Below are positions 8,811 through 17,237 of a DNA stretch of 45,128 bases, one piece after another. The notes below the pieces were generated by a model, which was not told where the DNA came from, made no database searches, and saw only the letters and a list, made by a program, of their open reading frames with translations. The stretch spans positions 1 to 45,128 of the forward strand of contig JAILQQ010000087.1 of assembly GCA_024698885.1 (NCBI GenBank). Direction: 5' to 3'. The stretch comes from Lachnospiraceae bacterium. GTDB lineage: Bacteria; Bacillota; Clostridia; Lachnospirales; Lachnospiraceae. The position numbers and the translations under genes are program-made. Numbering within the stretch: the first letter of the stretch is position 1; the number at the start of each line of letters is the position of its first letter.

Positions 8811-8816
8811 CGCGTT

Positions 8817-8911
8817 GGCCGTCAAATGGACGCTCGTGCCTGCCGTCAAACGAGCGCTCGTGCAAGCACGGCGCTCGCTTGACGGCAGGCACGAGCGTCC
8901 GCTTGACAGCC
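8817..8911. repeat. 42-bp arm inverted repeat closing on a short hairpin
   Basis: Left arm 8817-8858 and right arm 8870-8911 are complementary at 37 of 42 positions; all five differences are transitions. The tip closes as CGTGC-AA-GCACG. The left arm is itself a near direct repeat: GCCGTCAAATGGACGCTCGT is followed 24 bp on by GCCGTCAAACGAGCGCTCGT. It lies between the convergent CYTH and phosphofructokinase genes and lacks a T-run. Confidence 0.88.
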
Positions 8912-8920
8912 TTATCGCGC

Positions 8921-8961
8921 AAAAAACGGGCAGAATCCGAAGGGATTCTGCCCGCCTGTTT
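8921..8961 (-). terminator. Terminator of the phosphofructokinase gene (possibly bidirectional)
   Basis: CGGGCAGAATCC (8927-8938) and GGATTCTGCCCG (8943-8954) form a perfect 12-bp stem with loop GAAG. On the minus strand it is followed by six T (8921-8926); on the plus strand by CCTGTTTTT, so it may also stop transcripts from the CYTH gene. Confidence 0.92.
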
Positions 8962-8972
8962 TTACAGCTGTT

Positions 8973-10202
8973 TTATTTCCGAACCAGATGACGCGGAAGT
9001 CCGTTCACAAATAACGGCGTCAGTTCTCCCATGATCAGAGGTCTCGCATATTTCTCATAGCCTTCATTCAGGTTGCAGCCATCCTCTGTGATCCACTCAT
9101 CGGGAACAGGCCGTTCCACATTCGCGATCGCGTGAATATCATAAGCAGAGGTTCCGCACTGATACGGATCATCCCCATTACGATCCAGCGTGATCATCAT
9201 GCCGGTCTTTCCGTCTGCCGCCGCCTTAACGGCATCCGCTCCTACCTGGAAGGCTTCATTGATATCCGTCAGGGAAGCTAGATGCGTTGCCGCTCTCTGC
9301 AGTGTGGACAGCTCGATGGCACGGGTCTTTAATCCGGTTTCCGCCGCAACCTTATTTGCCAGATAAGCCGCCGTTCCCGACATCTGCTTATGGCCGAAAG
9401 CATCGACCATAACATTCTCATTGGCCAGCTCGCATACATAGCGGCCGTCGGAAAGCTTCACGCCCTCGGATACCGCAATGACTACCGAGGATTCCTTTGC
9501 GGCCAGTTCCTTCACCTTTGCCATAAAGGCATCTACGTCAAAGGTTCTCTCCGGCAGATAGATCGCATTGGCACCGGTGCAGTCATCTCCCTTGGCCAGA
9601 GCCGCTGCCGCGGTCAGCCAGCCGGCATTCCGTCCCATGATCTCAACGATCAGGACCGTAGGCTTCTTCACACCGAAGGACTCGTTATCCCGGATTACTT
9701 CTTTTAAGCTGGTAGCGATATACTTAGCCGCAGAACCATATCCCGGGCAATGATCCGTTACCGGAAGGTCGTTATCAATCGTTTTGGGAACGCCCATAAA
9801 TCTCTGCTTCTTCCCATGCTCTGCCGCGTAATCCGAAAGCATTTTGACGGTATCCATGGAATCATTGCCGCCGCAATAGAACAGGCACTCGATATCATGC
9901 TTTTCCATTATCTCGAAGATCTTCTCATAAACATCCTCATGGCCTTCGATCTTCGGCATCTTAAACCGGCAGGAGCCTAAGAAAGCCGAAGGCGTGCGCT
10001 TTAACATCTCCACGTCCTCTGCCTTGCTCAGATACTCATCCAGATCACAGATCTGATCCTCCAAAAAGCCTTCGATACCGTGAACCATACCATAAACCTT
10101 TTTTACACCGAGTTTCTTTGCCGCACAGTAAACACCTGCTACGGAAGAATTGATCACCGCCGTCGGTCCGCCGGACTGTCCTACTACAATGTTTCCTGTC
10201 AT
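8973..10202 (-). CDS. 6-phosphofructokinase, probably pyrophosphate-dependent
   Basis: Phosphorylates fructose-6-phosphate to fructose-1,6-bisphosphate in glycolysis. The 409-residue protein has the N-terminal phosphate loop GQSGGPTAVINSS, then GGNDS (111-115), PKTIDNDL (139-146, catalytic Asp in TIDND) and substrate-binding EIMGRNAGWL. ATP-dependent enzymes have GGDGS and PGTIDND; here an Asp and Lys140 occupy the two diagnostic positions, as in PPi-dependent enzymes (established family knowledge). The exact sugar-kinase clade is not certain. The start at 10202 is supported by an AAAGGAGA ribosome site. A promoter lies at 10305-10333 and a strong terminator follows, so it is monocistronic. 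Confidence 0.92.
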   Translation of the reverse strand: MTGNIVVGQSGGPTAVINSSVAGVYCAAKKLGVKKVYGMVHGIEGFLEDQICDLDEYLSKAEDVEMLKRTPSAFLGSCRFKMPKIEGHEDVYEKIFEIMEKHDIECLFYCGGNDSMDTVKMLSDYAAEHGKKQRFMGVPKTIDNDLPVTDHCPGYGSAAKYIATSLKEVIRDNESFGVKKPTVLIVEIMGRNAGWLTAAAALAKGDDCTGANAIYLPERTFDVDAFMAKVKELAAKESSVVIAVSEGVKLSDGRYVCELANENVMVDAFGHKQMSGTAAYLANKVAAETGLKTRAIELSTLQRAATHLASLTDINEAFQVGADAVKAAADGKTGMMITLDRNGDDPYQCGTSAYDIHAIANVERPVPDEWITEDGCNLNEGYEKYARPLIMGELTPLFVNGLPRHLVRK

Positions 10203-10304
10203 ATCCTGTCTCCTTTTTTCAATTGAATAGAATGAATCATCACAGAAGCACTGGTCAAATCGTTTCCCGTCCAACCGACAGGCACGAATTGCCGCTCTTT
10301 CGGG

Positions 10305-10333
10305 ATTATATCAAAACCCTTGTGCCCTTGCAA
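10305..10333 (-). promoter_or_regulatory. Sigma-A promoter of the phosphofructokinase gene
   Basis: On the minus strand TTGCAA (10328-10333), a 17-bp spacer and a perfect TATAAT (10305-10310). It lies about 100 bp upstream of the start codon. Confidence 0.75.
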
Positions 10334-10354
10334 GCCCTAACACCTGTTTTATCC

Positions 10355-11365
10355 CTATCCGAAAAGCTGAAACAGAGTAAAGCCGAAGTATATCGCAAGC
10401 AGAATGATTCCCTGTATGCGGGAAAGACGTCCTCTGATCAGAGCCGGCACCGTCAGAATCAGCATAACAAGCAGCATGAGCGGAATATCGATGATCAGGG
10501 AAGCAATGATCTCCTTTCCGCCTATCATGACCGTCTTTTCCGCAGGAACGCGAAAAGGTCCGAGCAGAATAGCTGTCCCGGATACCAGTACCAGATTAAA
10601 CAGATTCGCACCGCAGATATTGCCCAGTGACAAGGCGCCATGCCCTTTAATTAAGGAAGTGATTGCCGTCACCAGCTCGGGAAGCGAAGTACCAAGGGCC
10701 ACAAAGGTCAGGGCGATCACCGATTCCGGAACACCGAGTCCCTGTGCGATCAGCGTGCCGTTATCCACCAAAAGATCCGCGCCGACCGCGATCAGGGCAG
10801 CTCCCAGGATCAGAAGAAAAACCAGCTTTCCCATATTTACCGGTTCCTCGTTTCCGGCAACCTCCTCCGCTTCTTTCTTTTGTACCGCTGCCTTGGTGCC
10901 CTTAGCACTGTTCTGGGAAAATGCCTCGCGCACGGTGATCGTCGTATAAACCAAAAACATGATCAATAATATAGCACCTGTTGTTCTTGTAAAATCCCCC
11001 GTGGCATATGAAATTGTCATATAGAAGGCAGCGGCCGCAAAGAAAAATGAAACGGGCGTTATTAATGCCCTTCGGTCTACCGCAGATGGTTTGACAGCCA
11101 CCGTGAGTGCCGCTATCAGTGCCGTATTGCAGATGATCGAGCCGATAGCGTTGCCGTAAGCGATCTCACCATGCCCGCTCAGAGCCGAGTTGGCCGATAC
11201 CATCACCTCCGGAAGCGTTGTTCCGACAGAAACAACGGTAGCACCGATCAGCAGATCCGGAACATGAAATTTTGCCGCTATTCCGGCAGCACCGTCTACA
11301 AACCAGTCGCCTCCTTTGATCAGAAGTATCAGCCCTAAAATAAAGAGTAAAACCGGAATTACCAT
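10355..11365 (-). CDS. Calcium/sodium antiporter (CaCA family, YrbG-like)
   Basis: Inner-membrane exchanger of 336 residues with about ten hydrophobic helices. The two inverted alpha repeats of the Na_Ca_ex family are clear: repeat 1 VVSVGTTLPEVMVSANSAL with GNAIGSIICNTALI, and repeat 2 FVALGTSLPELVTAITSL with GNICGANLFNLVLV. A charged cytoplasmic loop (QNSAKGTKAAVQKKEAEE) separates the halves. The start at 11365 is chosen because GAAGGAGGG precedes it; an ATG at 11398 is possible but lacks such a site. It stands alone upstream of the phosphofructokinase gene, which has its own promoter. Physiological ion selectivity is inferred. Confidence 0.92.
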   Translation of the reverse strand: MVIPVLLFILGLILLIKGGDWFVDGAAGIAAKFHVPDLLIGATVVSVGTTLPEVMVSANSALSGHGEIAYGNAIGSIICNTALIAALTVAVKPSAVDRRALITPVSFFFAAAAFYMTISYATGDFTRTTGAILLIMFLVYTTITVREAFSQNSAKGTKAAVQKKEAEEVAGNEEPVNMGKLVFLLILGAALIAVGADLLVDNGTLIAQGLGVPESVIALTFVALGTSLPELVTAITSLIKGHGALSLGNICGANLFNLVLVSGTAILLGPFRVPAEKTVMIGGKEIIASLIIDIPLMLLVMLILTVPALIRGRLSRIQGIILLAIYFGFTLFQLFG

Positions 11366-11485
11366 CAGAATATCCCTCCTTCCGATATACTCTATCACAC
11401 TCTCAATTTTACGTAAATGCTTTTTCCGGCTGTGACCCCATTTTTCAGCTGATTTTATGCGTATTATTTAACAGCAGAATAGTAA

Positions 11486-11517
11486 TTGACGAGTTGAAAA
11501 ACCTACTTTATTATACT
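11486..11517 (+). promoter_or_regulatory. Sigma-A-like promoter abutting the sigI start codon
   Basis: TTGACG (11486-11491), 17 bp, then TATTAT (11509-11514); TATACT at 11512-11517 is an alternative -10. Either places the transcription start at or just before the ATG at 11522, and no ribosome site is present. Confidence 0.55.
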
Positions 11518-11521
11518 AATT

Positions 11522-12259
11522 ATGAGTATAATAAACCGGTCGCGTGATAACGAACGTGTGATCGCTGCCAGAGCAGACGCGGAGAAAAAGAACGCTTTTC
11601 TCTCCGCGGAGCAGAATCATATTCTGCGTCTGACGTCAAGGATTCTCAAAAAAAGTGTCACCTTCAGTGACGACGAATGGTCCGTCGCACTGATCGCCGT
11701 ATCGGAAGCCATGGAAAGCTTTGACGATACAAAAGGGGATTTCTGGTCGTACGCTTCAGTTGTCATAAAAAGCAGGCTGACTGACATGTTCAGGAAGCAG
11801 CAGAAACAGCATAACGAGATTTCGGTATCGCCGGAGGCCTTCAGCGGAGAAACGGACGAGGAAAGCGAAAATCTGAATATCCAGCTTGAGGTATCGGATA
11901 AGATCGCAGTAGAAAGCCTTGGGCCGAATAATGATTTAAAGCTGGAGCTCGAAGCCCTGGAGCAGGAGCTGTCCATGTATGATATCACGCTGGCTGATCT
12001 TTACGATGCTTCCCCGAAATCCGCTAAAACCAGAGAATCCTGTTCACTTGTCATCGGTGCGGTTTTTCTTCCTCCTCCGATCGTTAAGCTGATCAAATCC
12101 ACGAAAAAGCTTCCGATCCGCGAGATCATGAACCGTGTGAATGTTTCCAATAAGATCATGGACAGGCATCGGAAATATCTGATCGCCGCAGCCGTGATCC
12201 TGGATGGGGATTATCCGATGATCGCCGAATATATCGGCGATATCAAAAATAAAATGTAG
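11522..12259 (+). CDS. sigI: RNA polymerase sigma factor SigI
   Basis: Alternative sigma factor (245 residues) of the SigI group, which in Clostridia responds to envelope or extracellular polysaccharide signals through membrane RsgI proteins. The N-terminal half carries the sigma-70 region 2-like block ESFDDTKGDFWSYASVVIKSRLTDMFRK; the C-terminal half (about 170-245) ends in a helix-turn-helix-like segment PIREIMNRVNVSNKIMDRHRKYL. It is followed 48 bp later by the RsgI gene, the usual arrangement. The start is unusual: the -10 box lies right beside the ATG and no Shine-Dalgarno is visible. No nearer start with a ribosome site exists. Confidence 0.9.
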   Translation: MSIINRSRDNERVIAARADAEKKNAFLSAEQNHILRLTSRILKKSVTFSDDEWSVALIAVSEAMESFDDTKGDFWSYASVVIKSRLTDMFRKQQKQHNEISVSPEAFSGETDEESENLNIQLEVSDKIAVESLGPNNDLKLELEALEQELSMYDITLADLYDASPKSAKTRESCSLVIGAVFLPPPIVKLIKSTKKLPIREIMNRVNVSNKIMDRHRKYLIAAAVILDGDYPMIAEYIGDIKNKM

Positions 12260-12307
12260 GCGGCAGCAATGTCTGCCATTCCATTCTGATTTTTACAGGT
12301 AACTTAT

Positions 12308-13783
12308 ATGAAAGCAGTAGTCATTTCGATAGATAACGATAAAGCCACGATCCTAGGGAAGGACGGTCTGATCAGCCGGATCGAAAACCGGGATTATCAC
12401 GTAGGCGATGAATTAAAGATCGAGCTCCTTGAGAAGAAGGGCCTTGGAAACAAGGTTTCTTCCATCGCCTCCCGTTTAAGCAAAAACGCGGTAAGGATCG
12501 CCGCAGCCGCCCTTGTGATGATCATCGGCGCCGGCAGCGTGACGGTATACGCAATGCCTGCCTCAACGGTTACGGTGGATATCAATCCCTCTCTGGAGTA
12601 TCGCGTCAATCTGTTTAACCGGGTGGTGGCTGTCTCCTCCTATAATGACGACGGCTCCGATCTGCTTAACGCGATGTCCGGGCAGCTGACTAATAAAAAA
12701 CTCGATGCCGCCATTGATCTGACCTTAGATGCCCTTGAGGAGGCAGATTATATTAAGGAAGAAACCTCCATTGTCATCACAGTGGATTCGAAGGTTGCCG
12801 ATACCAAAAAACTGGAAACAAAGGTCATGGACTCTATGACGCAGTGGAACGAAAAGAAACAGAGCGAGGGCAAAAATGTCAGCGTAGCCGCAGAAGCTCT
12901 GGAGGTTACGGATGATATGCGGGCCGAAGCAGCAGAGAAGCATGAAAGCCCCGCGAAGGCCTATATGGATGAAAAGAAAAAAGCAGAAGAAAAAGCGCAG
13001 GCAGAGGCGATCGCACAGGCTGAGGCCGACGCGCAGGCGGCAGCTTTACTGCAGGCACAGCTTGATCTGATCAATAATATGACCTCGCAGACTACGCCGG
13101 CACCGGCTGTTGAGCAGTCTTCTCCGTCTTCGGGCAGCAGTTCCTCTGATGATTCTTCCGGTTCCGAACCGGAGCAGGCTCCGGCTGTTGAGCAGCAGCC
13201 CGCGCCCGAGCAGGCTCCCGCAGCAAATAATAATAATAACAATAATAAGAAGAAAAAGAAGAACGCCGATACGGAGAACAAGGAAGAAGGCAAGAAAAAC
13301 GAAGAAGCTGCTTCTGAAACAGATCCGCCTGTAACGGTGGCTATCGGTGATCCCGCCATCGCGCAGGAAGGAACGGCCGCTACTCCTACCCCGACGCCTG
13401 GGGTAACGCCGGAAGCAGGCGATCCAGCAATTCCGGAAACGATCCAGGTTCCCGTTGTGAATCCGGATGGTACCGTTACTCTGGTAACCGTACCGAATCC
13501 TGCCGCAACGGCTTCTCCTACACCGGATCCTACGGCGACAGTCATACCTGATCCTACCGCCATAATCCCGGTTCCGACAGTCGTCACGCCTACCGATACG
13601 CCTGTGCCGACAGAACCTCCCGTCGAGGAAGTCACGCCTGTGCCGACAGTTGAGCCCGAGCAGACAATAACCCCGGAGGTCACGTCCGTTCCGACGACCG
13701 ACCCCGGAAAAACAGATTCAACCGAATCCCAGCTGACGGTCTCCCAGGGAAATGAAGAAAGCATCAGCATGGATAATGAATAA
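12308..13783 (+). CDS. rsgI: RsgI-type membrane anti-sigma factor with low-complexity ectodomain
   Basis: Anti-sigma-I factor of 491 residues. The cytoplasmic RsgI_N domain spans about 1-45 (MKAVVISIDNDKATILGKDG start). A single transmembrane helix is at about 61-82. The conserved external segment that follows contains VDINPSLEY, with N93-P94 at the position of the self-cleaving Asn-Pro bond described for clostridial RsgI. After about residue 200 the protein is low complexity: an Ala/Gln/Glu coiled-coil-like stretch, an Asn-Lys run (NNNNNNNKKKKKK) and long Pro/Thr repeats such as TPTPTP. No carbohydrate-binding or sensor domain is recognisable. It forms an operon with sigI and ends at a bidirectional hairpin terminator. 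Confidence 0.9.
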   Translation: MKAVVISIDNDKATILGKDGLISRIENRDYHVGDELKIELLEKKGLGNKVSSIASRLSKNAVRIAAAALVMIIGAGSVTVYAMPASTVTVDINPSLEYRVNLFNRVVAVSSYNDDGSDLLNAMSGQLTNKKLDAAIDLTLDALEEADYIKEETSIVITVDSKVADTKKLETKVMDSMTQWNEKKQSEGKNVSVAAEALEVTDDMRAEAAEKHESPAKAYMDEKKKAEEKAQAEAIAQAEADAQAAALLQAQLDLINNMTSQTTPAPAVEQSSPSSGSSSSDDSSGSEPEQAPAVEQQPAPEQAPAANNNNNNNKKKKKNADTENKEEGKKNEEAASETDPPVTVAIGDPAIAQEGTAATPTPTPGVTPEAGDPAIPETIQVPVVNPDGTVTLVTVPNPAATASPTPDPTATVIPDPTAIIPVPTVVTPTDTPVPTEPPVEEVTPVPTVEPEQTITPEVTSVPTTDPGKTDSTESQLTVSQGNEESISMDNE

Positions 13784-13793
13784 TGTAAGTCAG

Positions 13794-13828
13794 AAAAGGA
13801 AGGCAACGAAATGCCTTCCTTTTCTTTT
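13794..13828. terminator. Bidirectional terminator between rsgI and tRNA-Leu
   Basis: AAAAGGAAGGCA (13794-13805) pairs perfectly with TGCCTTCCTTTT (13812-13823) around ACGAAA. T-rich tracts follow on both strands, so it can end both rsgI transcription and the convergent tRNA transcript. Confidence 0.88.
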
Positions 13829-13872
13829 CGGAAACCAGATCAGGGAACGATCTGCCAATCCATCTGTTTTTC

Positions 13873-13952
<80 letters not shown>

Positions 13953-14000
13953 TTCTGCACCGATCCGCTCTGTTTTCAGATCGACTGTTTGTTCCGAGCG

Positions 14001-14029
14001 AGTATAGCATACCTGCTTTCGGGTGTCAA
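14001..14029 (-). promoter_or_regulatory. Strong sigma-A promoter of tRNA-Leu
   Basis: A perfect TTGACA (14024-14029), a 17-bp spacer, and TATACT (14001-14006) on the minus strand, about 50 bp upstream of the tRNA. Confidence 0.88.
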
Positions 14030-14069
14030 TCTTTACCTGCGCGGCCAACTGCGCTGTAAGCCCCCTGAT

Positions 14070-16484
14070 CTATACCTGTTCGGCAAACTCCCAGAATTCG
14101 TTTATCTTATCCTCCATGGTGTCAAGACTCAGGATCTCATAACGGCTCCATTCCCGCGGAAACAGCTTCTGATAAGCGCCGCTTAAAAAGCGTTCGTCAA
14201 GCAGCGCTACGATCCCGATGTCGTCCGCGGTCCGGATCACACGGCCGGCCGCCTGCAGGACCTTGTTCATGCCGGGATAGCGGTAAGCGTAGTCAAAGCC
14301 GTTAAGTCCCCGGTCATCATAGCTTTTTTTCATAAGCTCCCGTTCATGGCAGACCATCGGCAGGCCGGTTCCTACAATGACCGCACCGATCAGCGCCTCA
14401 TTTTTCAGATCGATCCCTTCGGCAAAAATCCCGCCCATCACGCAAAACCCGACCAGCGAGCTGCCCGGACGATCATCCATAAATCTCTGCAGAAAGGATT
14501 CCCGCTCCTCCTCCGTCATGGCTCCCTTCTGGCACAGGATCTCCGTTCTCTCATCCGTATACGTCCCCTGATAGCTTTCATATACCGCAGACAAAAAGCT
14601 GTGGGAGGGGAAAAAAACCATGTAATTGCCGGCACGCTGTCTGACGACAGCCGCAATGTAGGCCGCGATCCTTTGATATTCCAGTTCATTCCGTCTGGTA
14701 TATTTGCTGCTGACATCGGAGGCGATAAAAAGTCCCCTCTTTCTCGCATCGAATACGGATTTTGCGTAAACAGCGTAATCCTCCGTCTCCCCGCCCAGCA
14801 TATCCCTGTAATAGCGGACCGGCAGCAGCGTCGCGGAAAAAAAGATCGTGCTGACGCTCTTTAACAGTCGCTGCTTCAGGTTCCCGGAAGGATCCGTGCA
14901 AAGCAGCTTCAGCATCAGCCGTCCGTCCGTCTTCAGCTCGGAATATATGACATAATCATCCTTGCCGCGGTTATCATACATATTGATAAAGTGCCGCAGC
15001 TTAAAGAAAAATTCCAGAAGCTCCGTCCGATGCGCGAACCTGTCTTCTCTCTCTTCCTCCAGAAAATCGTCCATGCGGGAGTAAGCCCGGTTCATCGCCA
15101 TGATCAGATCGGAAATATCTTCATGCACCGTGCAGGATTCCGTTTCTCTTTTAATAAGTAAGAGCTTTCGGTTACAGGTCGAAAGTGCTCTGGACAGCCG
15201 GTTGTCATATTCCTTCACCAGATTTTTCGCCGTCAGAAAATCTTCCTTATACAAAACGGCACTGTACATGTCCATGGCCCGCTCCACCAGGTTATGCGCC
15301 TCATCCACCAGAAAAACATATCGTCCCTGGGAATTGTCTGAGAAGAATCGGCGCAGATAGGCATTCGGATCAAAAACATAATTATAGTCGCAGATCACTG
15401 CGTCGGAAAAAAGACTCATATCAAGTCCCAGCTCAAAGGGGCATACCTGATGCTTCTGCGCGTACTGTTCTATCGTATCGCGGTCAAAATTGTCCAGACT
15501 GGTCAATAAATCATAGATTGCGTCATTGATCCGTTCAAAATGGCCTTTGGCCCGTGGGCAGGCAACAGGATTGCAATCCATGTCTTCCAGAGGACATATC
15601 TTCTCCTTCGCCGTGATCGTTACGGTTTTAAAGCGGAGACCCTGCCCGCGCAGCAGACCGAAGCATTCGGCGGCAACGGTTCTTGTGATCGTTTTGGCCG
15701 TCAGGTAGAAAAGCTTCCCGATCCGTCCCGCGGCTACTGCCTTCACAGACGGGAATACGACGGATATCGTTTTGCCGACCCCGGTCGGTGCCTCTAAAAA
15801 AAGCTTACGCTCGTGATAGATCGTGCGATAGACCTGCGATACCAGTTCCTTCTGTCCCTCCCGGTAAGCAAAGGGAAAAGGAATCTCCGCCGCGGTCCTG
15901 TCGCGCACATAAAGCCATGAAAACTGAAAAGCCGCCCAGCGTTCGTAGGATTGCAAAAGCTCCTGAAACCAGGCCCTGATCTCCGAAAAAGTATAGCTTT
16001 CATGAAAATAACGGATTTGCTGATTGAACAGATTGACATAGGTCATACGGACACGGATGTCAGGCAGTTCATGCTGCATCGCAAAGAAACAGGCATAGCA
16101 TCTGGCCTGCGCCAGATGAACGGGTACCGGCCCTTTCATTTTGTCCACATCCTGCCAGGTGCTTTTGATCTCATCGATGGTAACGTCCTGTAAGGCTTCC
16201 AGTCCGGCGCCGTCATCCCGGTAGATGATCCCGTCAGCCCGGCCCTCGATGATAATATCAAAGCCTTCCCGGGGAAAGCTCTGCTTCAGGGGCACCTCCG
16301 CATGGTAATCCGGTCCGGCTTTCGACTGGATCAGTCGATGGATCCGGGCACCCTCCTGCATCGTTTCCGGATCACTGCCCTTTTTGCGGTTATCGATATC
16401 TCCGCTGCGAAGGATAAATTCCACCAGATGCCTGACGGAAACACGGATCTCCCCCCTGTTTGCGACCTGTAACGCTTCACTCAT
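14070..16484 (-). CDS. DinG/XPD-family Fe-S helicase fused to a PD-(D/E)XK nuclease-like domain
   Basis: An 804-residue superfamily 2 DNA helicase. The N-terminal ~190 residues show a PD-(D/E)XK (Cas4/RecB-like) core: GRAD (D84), IDEIK (E105, K107) and the QARCY motif (Q126-Y130). The helicase follows: Walker A EAPTGVGKT (231-239), a four-cysteine Fe-S cluster site (C297, C304, C309, C348) and DEAH (394-397). The C-terminal HELICc2 lobe includes FFSATLLP, FCVMGGIFAEGIDL and QAAGRVIRT. It probably unwinds and trims DNA during repair; the substrate is not known. The start at 16484 directly follows the stop of the J-domain gene, with only a weak ribosome site, suggesting translational coupling. 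Confidence 0.93.
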   Translation of the reverse strand: MSEALQVANRGEIRVSVRHLVEFILRSGDIDNRKKGSDPETMQEGARIHRLIQSKAGPDYHAEVPLKQSFPREGFDIIIEGRADGIIYRDDGAGLEALQDVTIDEIKSTWQDVDKMKGPVPVHLAQARCYACFFAMQHELPDIRVRMTYVNLFNQQIRYFHESYTFSEIRAWFQELLQSYERWAAFQFSWLYVRDRTAAEIPFPFAYREGQKELVSQVYRTIYHERKLFLEAPTGVGKTISVVFPSVKAVAAGRIGKLFYLTAKTITRTVAAECFGLLRGQGLRFKTVTITAKEKICPLEDMDCNPVACPRAKGHFERINDAIYDLLTSLDNFDRDTIEQYAQKHQVCPFELGLDMSLFSDAVICDYNYVFDPNAYLRRFFSDNSQGRYVFLVDEAHNLVERAMDMYSAVLYKEDFLTAKNLVKEYDNRLSRALSTCNRKLLLIKRETESCTVHEDISDLIMAMNRAYSRMDDFLEEEREDRFAHRTELLEFFFKLRHFINMYDNRGKDDYVIYSELKTDGRLMLKLLCTDPSGNLKQRLLKSVSTIFFSATLLPVRYYRDMLGGETEDYAVYAKSVFDARKRGLFIASDVSSKYTRRNELEYQRIAAYIAAVVRQRAGNYMVFFPSHSFLSAVYESYQGTYTDERTEILCQKGAMTEEERESFLQRFMDDRPGSSLVGFCVMGGIFAEGIDLKNEALIGAVIVGTGLPMVCHERELMKKSYDDRGLNGFDYAYRYPGMNKVLQAAGRVIRTADDIGIVALLDERFLSGAYQKLFPREWSRYEILSLDTMEDKINEFWEFAEQV

Positions 16485-17237
16485 TTAACACATTCCGGGG
16501 CCGTAGCCGCCATAGCACATCCCACCGCCTCCGCAGCAGAGATTACAGACCAGATTCAGCAGGCAGAGCCGCAGACACAGATTATTCCCCTGCATGGCCG
16601 TATTGCCGTAAGGGCTCTGCATATCCCGATACCAGCTGCCACCGGACTGAAGGCGGTTTAACAGCGTCTGATAAGTCATATTTCCGGGCTCCAGCCGGCA
16701 GGCGGTTCGGACATAATCCAATGCCTGTACATTGTTTCCCATGCCCGCGTGCGAAAGCGCCGCGAAATAATACCATTGACCATCCCGGTCATTTATTTCG
16801 TCCAGTACATGCAATGCTTCCCGATAATGGCCGCTGTTGATATAGTTTGCGGCAGCCCGCATATGCACGCCCCTCTCATCCGTGGCAGCCTGTCTCGTTC
16901 GCGGCCCGTTGCCGGCAAAGCTTCCGAAGTCAAAACCAAAGCCACCGAAATCAAACCCGCCAAAGTCAAACCCGCCGGTGGTACGGCCGTACCCGCCGGA
17001 GGAACTGCTGCCCGCGGTTTGTCTCGAATAGTCAGAATAAGAATATCCCTTCTCACGCATATCCATGATCTGCTCATAAGCCTGTTGAACCTGCTTGAAT
17101 TTCTCCTCAGCCTGGTCCTTGTTCGGATTATTGATATTCGCATCAGGGTGGTATCTGCGGCTCAGTGCCCGATATGCCTTTTTGATCTCTTCATCCGAGG
17201 CATTTTCCGAAACCCCCAGAACACTGTATGGATTCAT
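16485..17237 (-). CDS. J-domain protein with glycine-rich linker and TPR-like tail
   Basis: Hsp40-like co-chaperone of 250 residues. The J domain (about 1-62) has the essential HPD in [10 protein letters not shown] Gly/Phe-rich linker with repeated GGFDFGGF follows (about 75-115). Then come TPR-like helices ([50 protein letters not shown]). The C-terminus is cysteine-rich and hydrophobic ([20 protein letters not shown]) and may bind metal or insert in membrane. It is not canonical DnaJ: the CXXCXGXG zinc repeats are absent. It overlaps the DUF5685 gene by 4 bp (ATGA) with a strong AAAGGAGAA site. Role inferred: recruits DnaK to a target tied to its neighbours. Confidence 0.9.
   Translation of the reverse strand: MNPYSVLGVSENASDEEIKKAYRALSRRYHPDANINNPNKDQAEEKFKQVQQAYEQIMDMREKGYSYSDYSRQTAGSSSSGGYGRTTGGFDFGGFDFGGFGFDFGSFAGNGPRTRQAATDERGVHMRAAANYINSGHYREALHVLDEINDRDGQWYYFAALSHAGMGNNVQALDYVRTACRLEPGNMTYQTLLNRLQSGGSWYRDMQSPYGNTAMQGNNLCLRLCLLNLVCNLCCGGGGMCYGGYGPGMC

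Noticed and set aside
11435-11465. SigI-type autoregulatory promoter (ACCCC then CG-rich -10)
   Set aside because: ACCCC is present at 11435-11439 but the -10-like CG is about 20 bp away and poorly matched; evidence is too weak to call.
12961-13806. 281-codon open frame on the minus strand opposite rsgI
   Set aside because: Gly/Val/Ser/Thr-rich translation is the antisense of the Pro/Thr and Ala-rich repeats of rsgI; it has no ribosome site and spans the terminator.
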